From: Otatea glauca
Taxonomy: Eukaryota; Streptophyta; Magnoliopsida; Poales; Poaceae
Length of the DNA: 64,000 nt
Assembly (NCBI GenBank): GCA_036346275.1
Contig: CM070722.1
Coordinates: 24,079,336-24,143,335, forward strand
Direction of reading: 5' to 3'
Below the pieces are notes generated by a model, which saw nothing but the letters and a program-made list of their open reading frames with translations, searched no databases and had not been told where the DNA came from. This document shows, piece after piece, positions 34,017-47,030 of this stretch (position 1 is the first letter of the stretch; each line of letters starts with the position of its first letter). Made by a program: the position numbers and the translations under genes.

Positions 34017-34424
34017 TGTCGGGACCCGATTATGAGAATTTGGACCCTCTGTGTATTCTGTGCTAGTCCAGGATCACGCTAGAACACACAGTCTTTACAG
34101 GGTTGAACATCACAGACATCGCAGCGATATAATAATAAATAGTGCAAACATTTATATAAACTGAATTGTACGACCTTATGGTCTCCTTACATTAGAACAG
34201 CCACACAGGGCTTACATTATCAGAGTAATTAAAAGATAACAGCGGAAAGCAAATAAACTTCGTGGAAGCCTTCATCTTGCCATAGGCAACCGACTGGGCT
34301 TGCCCCATAATTGTCCGGATCTTCAATGTACTCCTCCTCACAGGCTGGCGTAGACTCCTCCACTGATGTTGGGGTTGATAAGCAAGGAGGGGTGAGTACT
34401 CAAGGCACCCAGCAAGTAATGCAT

Positions 34425-37400
34425 TGTAACGACCCCCATTTTCACATACCTTCAAAAATGGAAATCTAATGTGCATCTCGTACTAGTCCCATGATCAGTA
34501 GCTAGTACGCACATACACACCAATTGGAATCACAACTATACAACAAATATTATTAAGCGGAAGCTATTATACAAAGGAAACTTTACAACTCAGAGATTGC
34601 AGTAGCAAAAAAAGCAAAGTCTTGTAGTGTGCCCATCCAAAACCCGCAGGCAACTGACAAGGCATAATCCCTAGAAAGATTCGATGAAGAAATTCCCGCA
34701 ACCAGCGACGAAAGAAACCTTTGAAGCTTCGCTAACTTATCCACCTAAAAATAACATATAATCAAGGGTGAGTACTTTCGTACTCCGCAAGACTTGAGCA
34801 AAACCTATAATACATGCAGGCCATTTCAAAGGAGGCTACTACAGTTAATTTGCATAAAGCAGAATTGATACTGTAAAATCAAGTTATCTGCAAACAGAAT
34901 TTAAAAGAGCAAGTCGACTGATATGAAATAAGTAAAGCATAAGTAATACTCACAACCCTTCGTGAATATTGAATAATCCAGAAATAGAATCCAACAATGT
35001 CGATCCTTTGACATGAAACAAAAGCTGCTAAATAGGTTCCAAACCAAAACCCAATTTTAGAAAATACAAAACATTTAACTAGTGCAAGTTCACCAAGTTT
35101 CCCATGACCGAGGGGACGGTTAATCGATTAGATTTACACTCTGCAGAGGTGTACAACTTTACCCACAAGTCATGACCTTTTCTTTTTACGGCATGTTTTA
35201 CGCAACTTAGGCGTGTGGCCATAATGTTCATGATGAAAACCTTTACATTATCTAAGTTAAGTTTGCACCAGCACCGGGACGATAAAACCCATGCTATGCC
35301 GGAGAACTCAGAGCATAGAAATGTTGGAACTTCCCATAGACATGGCGTACACCGTTATATTGGTAAGTGTTATTCCCAACACCTCGGTGTGGGCACCCCG
35401 TAGAGCAAACCTCGAAAGGAGAGCCCGTACTACTTAGGCCTACCAATGTGCAAAGTTAAACTAGATAACTTAACTGGTTTAAGGATGACCCATACCAACA
35501 CTTGTGGTTGTACGGTTTATCTTGGATCATACAACACAAAGTTCGGTCCTTAATCCGACACGGGCGATACTCCACCCTACACTATGTGCAAATCCCTCTG
35601 CACCTCCGGCTATTGCCAATAATCGCCCGCATCAAAACCATAGTTTGGTTTTGGGTTTTTAATCAAAATACCCATAACCAACAGCTTCATTTTCAACATT
35701 TTCCATTTCTCAGGAAACAAATTTTGATCTGATCATTATTCTCATTTATTCTAAAAGCATGGCTAAGCATGGATAAAATGTAATCGCATATACCCATAAT
35801 GATATTAAGCAATTGTCTAAGCTCAATCTATGGTTAACAAGGTACACATGTTCATACTTATCAAGGAAGTTTCATGAGACAACAGGGGTAACTACCAACA
35901 CCATAAAATAGCGAATTTACAGAAAATAAACGCATGCATGAAACATTTTAATAAACACAATGCAAATTAAATTCTAGGATCAAGATGATCAAAGGAGGTG
36001 CTTGCCTTGCTTATTTATTGCTTACGACGAAGACGCGGTCGCAGGTTACGGAGGCATTGACGGAGGAAGGGACATCGGATTCTACACATCGATCAATTGG
36101 AAAATATAGCAAATAACAAACTTCAATAAGGGCAAAAAGAAAACAGACAGGAAATCAAATAAAGATTCATTGAAGAAAATAGGAATGCTTTAGGGTTGAA
36201 TTATTTAGGTAATTACGTTATTCTTAAACTTAATGGCTTTATGACAAACAAAACATGGTTTCTTTTATAGATCATATATTCTTGATTTACGAATTCAAGA
36301 GGCTAAAATATGAATTCTAGTATTTATGATTTCGAATTATAGATGCTAAAATTATTTGGATTAAAAGAAGTAAAACACAAATTAAAGGGTTATGCGAATA
36401 GCACTTAATTCTTTAAGTGATTTTGCATAAGAGTGACTTTGAATATGTTAGATCTATTAAGCTAGATTACTAGACTTATTTATGGTTTTTAAGAAGGTTC
36501 TGGAGATACAAATATATTAGCTACAAACTTCATTATTATTACAAAGTTCAATTATTCATATTATGAAACTCATTAGACATAACACTTAGGGTTATTTGGC
36601 TAATAGAATTTATATGCAAAACATGATGAAATAAGATTATTTCTTCGAAATTGGATAGCATATACTTTGAAGGACATTTCTAAGTTGATTTCACACATTT
36701 TAGTGTTTAGACAAGACATCATATTCATTGTTGAAAAAGCTTATATGATATTAAAGATTACGACGACCATAATACTTAAGGGTATTGGGCTAGCCGGATT
36801 TAGTTGAAAAGCAAGTTGTAAATAAAATATTTTTCTAGGATATGATAGTACATATCCCAAGTATCATTTCTAAACTGATCTTCATAATTTTTGCACTTAG
36901 ACGAGGTATTCTACGAGTTGATGAAAAAGCTTGAGTGTTTCAATTACTACCCGCTAAGGATTCAGTTTTTGATACAAGTTTGCGACTACACCTTGTAAGA
37001 TAATCTACCCATTTTTTGGCATTAACAGGGTATGATACTAAGAGTGTTTTGAAACTGGTTTCTCGATATTTGGTTGTTATCCGAAACGTTTTCTATATAA
37101 GTGCTCATTAGGGTCTAATATGGACTTAGTTCAAATCAGCACAATCATAAGATATTTTTACATAATCAGCGAGGGTATTATATTTCAGGTTACCAGGAAT
37201 TGGTTTCGTCAAATTTGATGTTTATTTGTGAAAGTTATAACTATTCAAATTATGCAAGTATTAATGCTTCGACTACTAAACATTTACTGTTTTATATGAT
37301 AAACCTTAAACATTATTATACATCTGGAATCCTTGTGATGCTAGGAGTATAACAAAACTGTTTTGGTAATTATTTGTATTCATTTGATCCATATTTTAAC

Positions 37401-39745
37401 TATTTGACTTTCTATGCATATATATATATATATATATACACACATTTTACATTTAGGATGTTTTATATTTTTCAAAATAGTTCAAATCAAGTTCACTTCT
37501 TAATAATTTTGGCAAAATCAGGTATTTTACTGCCATACTAATATTTAGAAATCAAATTTTCTTTATCTCACCTTTCTTTCATACAAGTTATGCATATTTG
37601 AATTTCTAATGCAGTGAATGAAATCTTTAATAGAAAGTCGTAGTTCAAACATAAATGAAATTTAAATATTTTTATATATTTGAACTTATGGAAGCACAAG
37701 GATTTCACTAAAATTAGTTTCATTCAATTCTAAGTTTGTTTACAACATTTTAATATGTAGCATCTCTTTAAGCCTTTTCTTTAAATTTGAATTTCAAATT
37801 TTTCCATAGATCATTTTCAAAATTTTATTACATATTATGGAAGCACATGATTTTAGATGATTTTATAAATTTGTTTCATTTCATTCGGATTAATGATGCA
37901 AAATATATTCAAGATTGAATTTAACTCAGTTTGGAAAATGTACTGAAAATTGGAAATACGTCTTCAGAGTTGAGAAAGCGTATTTTACCGAATGCACTGG
38001 CTCTTGCGCCACTGGCTGACAAAGCGGGCCCGCCGAGCAGTGAGCCGAAGCAGGGGAGGCGCTAAGGCAGCTCGCCGGCGGCGATGGAGCGGCGGGATCG
38101 GCCGGGCGAGGGCACCATGAGCATCACCTCACCGACGCGCACCCGATGGTGGGCTCCATCGCCTCCGGTGATGGTCGGAGATACCTCGTCACCGAGAGGG
38201 GCGGCGGCGGTGGCGAAAGCTCGCCGGAGAAGGAGAATGGGTGAGGCTCGACTCGAATGGGTAACGATGCGAGCATCAAGGAGTTACCTAAGTCCCATTT
38301 TGCCGGTTGGTTGGGCCGGAGCTTAGCCGAGTGGCTCTGCCACCGTGTGCCGGCCGTGGGGAAGAAAGGTGCCCCGTGAGAATGCTCTGTAGGCGAGGAG
38401 GGGTAAAATTTCGGCGTGATCAGTAAACTAGGATGCCGGGCGAAGCTAAAGAAGCGAAAACGGCATAGAAAAGGGGTTTCAGGCTCTGGCGTTTGGTTCT
38501 GGGAGTAGCTGAGGGAAAAGGGAGGCATCTATGTGACGCTACTGGGGTATTTATAAGCGGCGCAAGGTTGCTTCACAGCGTTTGAACGCAAAGAGGGAGT
38601 TGCGGCTGTTTTGTTTGCAGCTGATGAGGTGGCGCGGGAGATTTTCCATGTTCAGGGCAGCGCGGTATGGCCGGGGTACGCTGCGGGAGGATCGAGGATG
38701 AACGTGGCAGCAGCTCAGCGGAGGGACGGCGCAGCCGGTGAGCTCTCTCGCTCCGGAAGTGAGAGGGAGAGGGGAGTGAGCAGCTTCGTTGGAAGAAGAA
38801 GAAACAAGGGGGAGAGAGAGCCTGACAGGTGGGGCAAGGGCCACCGGGTAGAGGCTGAGAGGTTTTCCCATTGCCGTACCAGCAAACGGTTATGGTATGG
38901 AGGTTGGCCCACATGTCAGCGAGAGAGGACGAGACAAGAGATAAGCTTCAGTGCAGACAGCTCCATGTGGGCATTGAAAATGCGATCAAATCATGGTAGA
39001 TTTTTCTGAAACTTTTTGATCGACATTTACTAGAAGTTTTAATCTTCCAGTAAAATTTGTGGACTAAAATACCCTATAATGAATTAACTAAAATTCTGAC
39101 ACTATGCACTCCACAGGATTTGTATTTCGGTATTCTATTTATTTAAGGGTGTAAATCATATTAATTATTTTCTGAACTTTTTATAAGAGCTCAGTTAGGA
39201 TTATGGATATCTCCATAAAACTTTCAAGTCAAGTTCTTAAGTAAATATTTTATAAAAATTCTAACATGATGATTTTTAGTTTTCCAATGCCTCTGTTCTT
39301 GAATTTTTACAAGGTCTAAATTATATGATAAATTTCTGAAATTTTTACCAAAGATAAATTATACTCTGAGGGTGTTATGGTAATTTTTAAAGCTCCAGAT
39401 AAGTTTCGAATATGTTTCATTAATTCTGACTTGCACTGTTTTTAGTCAAAAGAGATGTCATTCACTTATTTATTCTCTTTTCTGTGCATATAATTTTTAT
39501 TTGTTGATTTTACTGACTTACCAGCATGGTTAGAGTTCCATGGTGATTTTTCCAAAATTTTACTTTTTACTTTTTATCTTTTTACCCTTATCCATTCTTT
39601 AATTCTAATTGTTTAACTTTTTCTCACCATACACAAATCCAAAGAAATCCAAATAAATTCCAATAATGCCAGGAAAAATCAGAAATAATTATATTCAAAT
39701 TTAAAATATTAATTATCATATTATTGCATTTTTCGGGATGTTACA
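34425..39745 (-). mobile_element. 5.3 kb Del-like solo LTR
   Basis: Starts TGTAACGACCCCCATTTT, ends CGGGATGTTACA, flanked by TGCAT (34420-34424) and TGCAC (39746-39750), a 5 bp target duplication with one change. Inside, phrases shared with the other Del-like LTRs appear in order (AAGGGTGAGTAC, CACTCTGCAGAGGTGTAC, the GC-rich leader zone at 38000-38540). A nearly 1.9 kb AT-rich block (36100-37980) makes it longer than its relatives; it could include an old insertion. No coding sequence is recognised; frames near 38084-39009 are in the GC-rich part and unconvincing. Confidence 0.8.
38548..38557 (-). promoter_or_regulatory. TATA box of the 5.3 kb LTR
   Basis: CTTATAAATA on the minus strand, just upstream (in element direction) of the GC-rich leader, at the place where TATTTAAA lies in the inner Del LTRs. 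Confidence 0.55.
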
Positions 39746-39885
39746 TGCACAGAATGCGGTCTATTACTACATGCAAGGCTTATTCCAAAGAATTGGCTTA
39801 CTTGGTTCTTTTGCATCAAATAGCATTTTTAAACTAGCATCTTGTTTAGATTAAAAGCAGTGAAACAGTTATATATAATGCTAAG

Positions 39886-40770
39886 TTATGAGGACATCCC
39901 AACCAAGGATACAACCGCTGCCCCTTCTTCCTCTACGACCGCTACTTCGTCTACGACGTCTGGAGGGCTTAATCCGGAAGCAAGTCCTTTCCATCCACCT
40001 TTGCTGGACCAGCACGTCAAGAACATCCACCGAGGACAGCCCACGCGCCAAGGAAGGCCCAAGATAAAGCCCAATTCGTCACCGAGTCGGGTTCGGCCAT
40101 CCAGGAGCAGCAGTACTTCAAATGGACGTCACGGCTACATCCGAACTCCGTTTTCGACGTTCAACAACTCGTTTGAAAGGTATAGAGATAACCTTTCCAA
40201 TGGATCTGATCCCGATGCCAAATTCCTCCTGGAGCAAAGGGAAATCACAGAACAATCTCACCGGACAGAAATTCCAAGTGTTGCGCCACCTTTCTTTTGG
40301 GCCCAAGGCCCATGTACTCTTAGGGTTCCACCCCTCCTTTGGCCAGCGCCCCTCTCCTGGCTGCCGCACCCCTCTTGGGCGCCCCCCTTGTGTGGGTACC
40401 CCTTTATATTGGGTTCTCACCCCTGTTCTTCGTTTTTTAGGTTTTGTTGTGTTTTGGTAGACCCCGTGTGCGTCCCTCCTCGTGTTTGCGCGTGTCGACT
40501 AGACCGCCCGAGCCGAGAAACAGAACCTCAACTTGTTCTCTTTGTTTGATTTTAATACTACATTTTCGGTTTGCTTCATACTTTATTCTTGCGGGTTCTC
40601 GTTTTCTTGCAGGAACTACTGATCATTGGATCTTGTATCTGTGTGGATTTGGCATTGTGATTGCGAAGCTCCCAACCTGTTTGGTAGGAAGCCCTAAATT
40701 CGGTGCCATCAACACCTCCAAATCGACGTATCATCATCTCACCGAAAGATCGGGATCGCCGTCCCCATCA
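39886..40770 (+). mobile_element. Solo LTR of about 0.9 kb, family unresolved
   Basis: The 5 bp CTAAG occurs directly before (39881-39885) and after (40771-40775). The insert starts TTATGAGGACATCC, one base from the TGATGAGGACATCC expected for an LTR that opens with TG, and ends CCGTCCCCATCA. TGATGAAGACATCC-like starts are known from CRM-type and related Ty3 LTRs, hence the tentative plus orientation. A 235-codon frame overlaps it (39842-40549) but begins outside the insert and shows no known domain, so I do not call it a gene. Confidence 0.6.
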
Positions 40771-40850
40771 CTAAGTTCTTAAACAGTTTTTCTTCAAAGA
40801 TTCTCGGCACACAGCCTTAATAATTCATTTTCACATTGGCACACAACCAC

Positions 40851-43800
40851 AGTAACGACCCGAATCCACTGATTCGAACCCACTGTGTTTACCGCACTAG
40901 TCCCAGGATCAACGCTAGTGCACACAGCTCAACATTGGTACATATCACATCATACTCAACGATAAAAGCAATAGTAATTCATTTATTGATATAGCTAAAT
41001 GTATGATCTTACGACCAACTTACATTATTAAGCCACGCAGGGCAAGACTGGTAATATAAACTAATAATTAAGCAGCGGAAAGTAGAAAACGTAGATAGCT
41101 CATCAGTTCACCACAAGCAACCAACAAGGCTCAGACCCTAATGACTCGCATCCTCTTGGAACTCCTCCTCCAACACAGGTGTATATTCTTCGACTGTTCA
41201 TTATTGGTGTTGGCAAGGGTGAGTACTTAAAGCACTCAACAAGTTGTGCACAGAATGCAATTCTATGTAACTATATGCAAGGCTTATTCCAATGGATAGG
41301 CTATAATGGCTATTTTGCAATAAGCAGCATTTATGAACAAATACAATAAATAGATTGTAGAGACCGTAAAACAAATAACAATAGTAGATAGATTCAGCAT
41401 TTCTGAAGTAAACCAAGTTTCCAATCCTAAGTCAAATTCCATCTTCCATATGGCATTCTGCCATCCCAACCAAGTTATCCATTTAATTAAGCTAACCCTT
41501 AACTGTAATTCCCGAGCATTGCTCAATACTGCGAGCACGGCTATTCGAATAGTTTCACACTCTGCAGAGGTTAAGCACTTTACCCACGTGATACAACCAA
41601 ACACCACCAAGGCGAGTGATTATAACAAAGCCTTTACAATGCGCTGGCTTAACCCGGTACCACCCGCTAAGGTTTCAACACTGGTGGGACTGGTCACCAC
41701 ATCCAGGGCCCCCCTCTTGCGCCATGTGAATTACTCCATAACTCGGGAACTCACACCGACCAAGATAGTACCAAAGCTAATACATTGCAAATTACTCAGG
41801 TAGGCTGGCCCATACGAGACATGTGGTTGCATGATTGACTCAGGTCAAAGGCTTGCAAGGTTAAGTCCTTAGAGTGATCAAGGCAAGACATCCACATACC
41901 CTCTGCCCATCGGGCCCACCTTGGCATACTCGCCCCTTGTCACTTGCCCCAATCTAAGTGAATATCACCCAAGTTGATTACCAAGCACCACGTGCCATCA
42001 ACAATTCAACATCGTTGCGTGACATGACTCGCCACAAACTCAATCTCATCGTGTGATCCCACATGACACACAAGTTCATAACATTGTTCCATATTCCATT
42101 AATCAAAATTAATTATGAATGATTCCAACACATGTGATGGCGTGGCATGGCTAAGCAACTAATACGGTCTAACCATCCCATGTTGATTATCGTTACTAAC
42201 CAACTATATTGAACCAAACTTAGGGTGACAATAGATCATGGCATATGATGACAAGGTAGGGTATAGATCAATTTGGTATAATAGCTAAGCCCAATTTAAT
42301 TTGAAACAACTATATACTTGAAATAATTAAAGCAAGTTAAAGCAAATTTTACAAACATGGGTTCAACATGATCAAGCACAACTTGCCTTGGAATAGGTCC
42401 TAATCTTGATCTGGAGCTTGCTCTTGAGTTGCTGGATCTTCTTCCGAAGCGTCGCACAATTCAACGTCTACGCGTACCGAAGAAGAAAAGCAAATAAATA
42501 CCAAAAAAAATAGAGCAATTTAACTCCAAAAATCAATTAAAATTCACCATTAAATAGATCTCGATTTTAAAATTTTTTAGAAATTTGAATCACTGAAATC
42601 CGAGTTAAGATCCAAAAGTTATAGCCTTTTGAAGTTTGAATAAATTCTGAAATTACAGAAATTAGAAAATCAGAATTAACAGAATTATTTTTAAACTGAA
42701 AAACCGATTTATGACGTCAGCGTGACCTCATGATGACATCAGCATCACAGAATTTCCCATCGAATTATTTTCCAATTGAAAACGCAATTATGACGCAAGC
42801 ATGACGTCAGCGAAGATCTGGAACCAACCAGAACGTGATGCGTGTCTCGGCGCATAGACTCGGTCCACGGGACTACCTCTGGTCCACCGCAGATGCGGTC
42901 CACGGTGCTTCACAGAGCGAGCCGACACGCGCCCGCACCCGATTGGCCCCTCCCTGCGGCGCGAAATCTACCGTACAGAACGCATCCGACGGCTACCGAT
43001 CTAAAGCTACGTGGCTAGATCCCGACCGCCCACTCTGATCTAGCGGCTAACGCTTACCGGAGGGGTTCACTGTTTACACGATGACGTGGCACGATCTTCA
43101 CCCTTCGCCGAAGATCTGACGGCTCCCGAAGCTTTAACACAGCGATGGCGGCACGACGGTGCTTCTTCGCCAGACTTGGAGACGATGACTCCAACGACGG
43201 CGCAACGGCGATGAAACGGCGACACTGCTTCACGGATCCGATGCGGCTTGGCACGGGGGTCTCGGATCTGGCTCTTGGAACAGCGGAGACGGCGAAACGG
43301 CAGTGAACTCGGGCAAAAACCGCAGCGGCTACCTCCTTCAACTCCGGCGAGCTCCCACACACAGACGACGACGGCACAGAGCTCGGGAGTTGCGGAAAAC
43401 ACGCGGCACGAGGTGGGGATTTCAGCGCCCGCGTTGGTGCTTTAAATAGGCGCACGGGGAAATCTGAGTCGGTTGTCGTGGCAGCGGCGGACTCCGACGG
43501 CGATACGGAGAGGTGACGCGGCTTCATCCGGAGCGTCCACGCGGCCTTCATCTGACGGCTGCAGGTGACGCGACGAAAGCACGGCCGTTGGATCTCGATC
43601 CAACGGTCGGCGGATTAGGGTTAGGGTTTTGGCGACTAACGGGCCGCGCGGGCTGACTTGGGCCGCACAGTTCGCGGGCCGGCCTGATACTATTCACGAG
43701 ACTTTTATAGGATTTTTCATTTAAAATAATTACAGAAAATCCTTTGATTTGTTTAAGGCAATAAAATAATCAGGAAAATTCCAAGAAAATTCTCAAAAAT

Positions 43801-44010
43801 ACTTTGAGATATTTTGAACTCAGATAAAATATTTTTGGCAAAACTTTATTTTAAATTTGCATAAATTTAAATAGTTTTGGACAAAGGACCAATATACTTA
43901 ATTTAAAATTAATTCAAATAAATCCAGAAAAAGCCAAATAAAATCCAGAAAAATCATAAAATGCACAAATGACAATAAAATAATATTTAGACGAATTTTG
44001 AGATGTTACA
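40851..44010 (-). repeat. 3' LTR of the chromovirus
   Basis: 3160 bp, from AGTAACGACCCG to GAGATGTTACA. Contains TATTTAAA on the minus strand (43441-43448) followed in the direction of transcription by a GC-rich leader and then a cluster of TGACGTCA-like sites (42712-42810). Small frames on both strands also occur in the other LTR and look non-coding. Confidence 0.95.
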
Positions 44011-44022
44011 AACCTCCCCCTT
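44011..44022 (-). other. Polypurine tract
   Basis: AAGGGGGAGGTT on the minus strand, touching the 3' LTR; the expected primer for plus-strand DNA synthesis. Confidence 0.9.
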
Positions 44023-44050
44023 AACAGAATCTCGACCCCGAGATTCAGGG

Positions 44051-44617
44051 CTAACTAGAGAATAGGTTTGGAAACTCTAACTTCAAATCTTCTTCACGCT
44101 CCCAGGTTGCTTCGCTTTCAGAATGATTGCTCCATTGAACTCTGCAAAAGCGAATAGACTTGTTTCTTGTCTTGCGCTCCAAAACATCCAAAATTCTGAC
44201 TGGCTGCTCCTTGTAAGTCAAATCTTCTTGCAGCTCTATTGCATCCAACGGGGTTTGTTCTGCTGGGACTCTGAGACATTTCTTAAGCTGCGACACATGA
44301 AACACGTCGAGCACTTCTGCTAAGGACTGAGGCAATTCCAACTGATAAGCTACCTCTCCTCGACGGCTTAAAATTTTGAACGGACCAACGTATCTTGGTG
44401 CAAGCTTTCCTTTAACGTGAAACCTTTTAACACCCTTAAGAGGGGTAACCCTAAGATACACATAATCCTCTGGCTCGAAACTCAAATCTCGACGTCGGTT
44501 GTCAGCGTAGCTCTTTTGCCTTGACTGCGCTATCTTCAACCTCTCTCGGATCATCGCAACTTGATTTTCTGCTTCCTCGAGAATATCCGCCCAAACACCA
44601 AACGCCTCCCATCTCAT
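44051..44617 (-). pseudogene. Integrase C-terminal part and chromodomain
   Basis: 188 open codons. Residues around 10-60 show the integrase C-terminal region (SYADNRRRDLSFEPEDYVYL, then GPFKILSRRGEVAYQLELP and DVFHVSQLKKC). Residues about 140-188 form a chromodomain (PVRILDVLERKTRNK, VQWSNHSESEATWERE). Chromodomains of this group are thought to steer integration through histone marks. It is the 3' end of pol; the reading frame upstream is shifted, so the first ATG is not the true start. The end matches the usual stop, about 30 bp before the polypurine tract. Confidence 0.9.
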
Positions 44618-44623
44618 TCCAAT

Positions 44624-45392
44624 TTAACGGCACGACAGCACGCCCATACAATGCCTCAAACGGTGACATCCGTAAGCTAGCTTGATAACTATTATTGTAA
44701 TCGATTTCGCATATGGTAGACATTTATCCCAAGATGTAGCATAAGCTAAAGCACAAGCTCTCAACATATCTTCTAAAATCGATTTACTCTTTTCACCGCC
44801 GTCATCTGCGGGTGATATGTCAGTCTTCAAATTCAAAGTAGTTCCCATTGCTTCATGCAACTTGTTCCAAAATCTTGAGGTAAATTGGGTACCTCTATCT
44901 GACACAATCTTTTTGGGCACTCCATGCAAACATACAACCCTTGACATGTACAGCTCTGCTAAACGATCTCCTGAGTAGGTGGTCTTTACCGGGATAAAAT
45001 GAGCGACCTTGGTCAACCGATCCACAATAACCCAAATTGAATCATAACCTCTCTAAGTCTTAGGTAAACCAGTGATAAAGTCCATACCAATTTCCTCCCC
45101 ACTTCCATTCAGGAATTTTCAACGGTTGTAGCAAACCAGCTGGTCTTTGACGCATGGCTTTTACTCTCTGACATACATCGCATAGAGCAACATGCTCAGC
45201 CACCTCACGCTTCATATTAGGCCACCAAAATCTCTCCCTCAAATCTTGATACATTTTTGCACTTCTCGGATGAATCGAGTACTTAGAATCGTGAGCTTCC
45301 TCAAGAATCAGTTGCTTCAGCTCCTTTTTGTCTGGTACACAGATTCGGCCTTTGAAGAACATGGTTCCCTGCTCATCTAGAGTGAAATCCAC
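44624..45392 (-). pseudogene. Integrase zinc-binding and catalytic core, frameshifted
   Basis: 45392-45060 holds the HHCC zinc-binding part (His in EEAHDSKYSIHP, cysteines in CDVCQRVK). A shift near 45075 and a stop near 45052 interrupt the strand carrying the first catalytic Asp. 45025-44624 continues with VDRLTKVAHFIPV and the second Asp in VSDRGTQFTS. The third catalytic residue (Glu) should lie before ILEDMLRAC, but the frame there is altered and the motif is lost. Part of the pol polyprotein; inactive as read. Confidence 0.9.
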
Positions 45393-45872
45393 TGCTAGGC
45401 CTTCGTCTTTCTTGGACTTGATCTTAGTGATTTTCTCATCATCTTTTGGCCTTCTCTAACTGATCCTCCGTTGTTGGCTTTACTTCCAATGCACTACACT
45501 TCCTTGAACGACTTCCACTTTAACTTCAAATTCCTTACATAGCTCGGTTGGTCATCCATTGTGGCGCTTTTGCACTATGGCTCTTCGACTTAGAGCATCG
45601 GCTACCACATTAGCTTTTCCAGGTGGTAATGAATTCCACATTATAATCCTTAATTAACTCTAGCCACCTTCGTTGTCTCATATTAAGATCCGCTTGAGTG
45701 AAAATGTATTTGTGCTCTTATGGTCGAGATATATCTCACATCTATTTCCTATGAGATAATGACGCCATATCTTCAAAGCATGCACTACGGCAGCTAATTC
45801 CAAATCATGCGTAGGATAATTTGCCTCATGCGGCCTTAACTGCCTTGACGCATAAGCAACAACTTTGCCATT
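45393..45872 (-). pseudogene. RNase H remainder and connection to integrase
   Basis: Immediately after a stop at 45870-45872 (a CAG to TAG change is the simplest reading) RNase H homology continues: KVVAYASRQLR and PTHDLELAAVVHALK at about 45860-45775. After that the frame breaks repeatedly. The stretch to 45393 is decayed RNase H/tether sequence with no open frame. Confidence 0.75.
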
Positions 45873-47024
45873 CTACATTAACAAGCACCCCAGGCCTTGC
45901 TTTGAGGCATCGCAATAAATATCAAATCCATTATGCACATCCGGCAACACTAATACGGGAGCTGTTGTCAAACGCTTCTTTAGCTCCATAAAACCTTTCT
46001 CGCACTCAGGCGTCCATGCAAACTTCTTTTCTTTCTTCAACAACTGCGTAAGGGGTTTAGCAATTGTGGAGAATCCTTCTATGAACCGACGGTAATATCC
46101 CGCCATTCCCAGAAAACTACGAATCTGAGTAACAGACTTCGGTTGCTCCCAATGCAGCACAGTGTCCACTTTGCTTGGGTCAACTGCAACTCCTTTAGCA
46201 GTCATTACATGACCAAGAAATTCAACCTTCTCCTTCCAAAAATCACACTTGCTAAACTTAGCATACAGCTGGTGTTCTCGTAGCCTCTCTAAAACCATCC
46301 TTAAATGTTCCGCATGCTCTTCCTCTGTCTTCGAGAAAACTAGGATATCGTCTATAAAGACTACCACAAACTTATCCAAATACTCCATGAAAACCTTATT
46401 CATCAGGTTCATGAAATATGCGGGGGCATTAGTCAATCCAAATGACATGACTGTGAACTCATAGTGTCCATATCGCGTAGAAAACGCAGTCTTAGGCACA
46501 TCCTCCGCTCGAATCTTCAACTGATAGTATCCTGAACGAAGATCTATTTTGGAGAAAACTCCGGCTCCTCTTAATTGATCAAATAAATCATCGATCCTGG
46601 GCAATGGATACTTATTCTTGATCGTTATTTCATTGAGTGCTCGGTAGTCGATACACATCCTAAGACTCCCATCCTTCTTACGAATAAACAAAACCGGTGC
46701 TCCCCACGGTGATGAACTTGGTCTAATGAAACCTTTCTCTTGCAGTTTCTCAATCTGCTTCTTCATTTCCACTAACTCATCGGTAGGCATCCGATATGGT
46801 CTTTTTGATATCGGTGCTGTCCCTGGTGCTAACTCGATAACAAACTCGATATCACGGTTTGGCGACATCCCTGGTAAATCTTCTGGAAACACATCCGGGT
46901 ATTCTCTGACTACTGGCACCTCCTCTACGCTGATGGCTTGCACACTGTTGACCACTAATTGTCCATCACGAACTGTGGTCGCTTGAAATTCTACCTTCTT
47001 GCCACTGGGGCCTTCCAGAGTCAC
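45873..47024 (-). pseudogene. Reverse transcriptase of the chromovirus
   Basis: 383 open codons. Residues about 30-90 lead in (REYPDVFPEDLPG, KRPYRMPTDEL). The RT core follows with RMCIDYRALN, PLPRIDDLFDQL, FSKIDLRSGYYQ, FGLTNAPAYFMNLMN and the catalytic FIDDILVFS near residue 225. The thumb shows FLGHVMTAKG and SFLGMAGYYRRFI. The first RNase H Asp lies in DIYCDASKQGLGC before the stop. RT copies the element RNA into DNA in cytoplasmic particles. The frame begins after a stop at 47028-47030 that separates it from the protease, so the ATG is not a true start. The catalytic Asp pair is intact. Confidence 0.93.
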
Positions 47025-47030
47025 GATCCT

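Noticed and set aside
39842..40549. 235-codon frame, possible gene
   Set aside because: It begins in the outer LTR and continues into an inserted LTR, is Ser/Thr/Pro-rich and matches no family.
41284..41803. Paired frames in the 3' LTR, repeated at 50147-50687
   Set aside because: They are conserved only because the two LTRs are copies of each other; position in the LTR and lack of any domain argue against coding.
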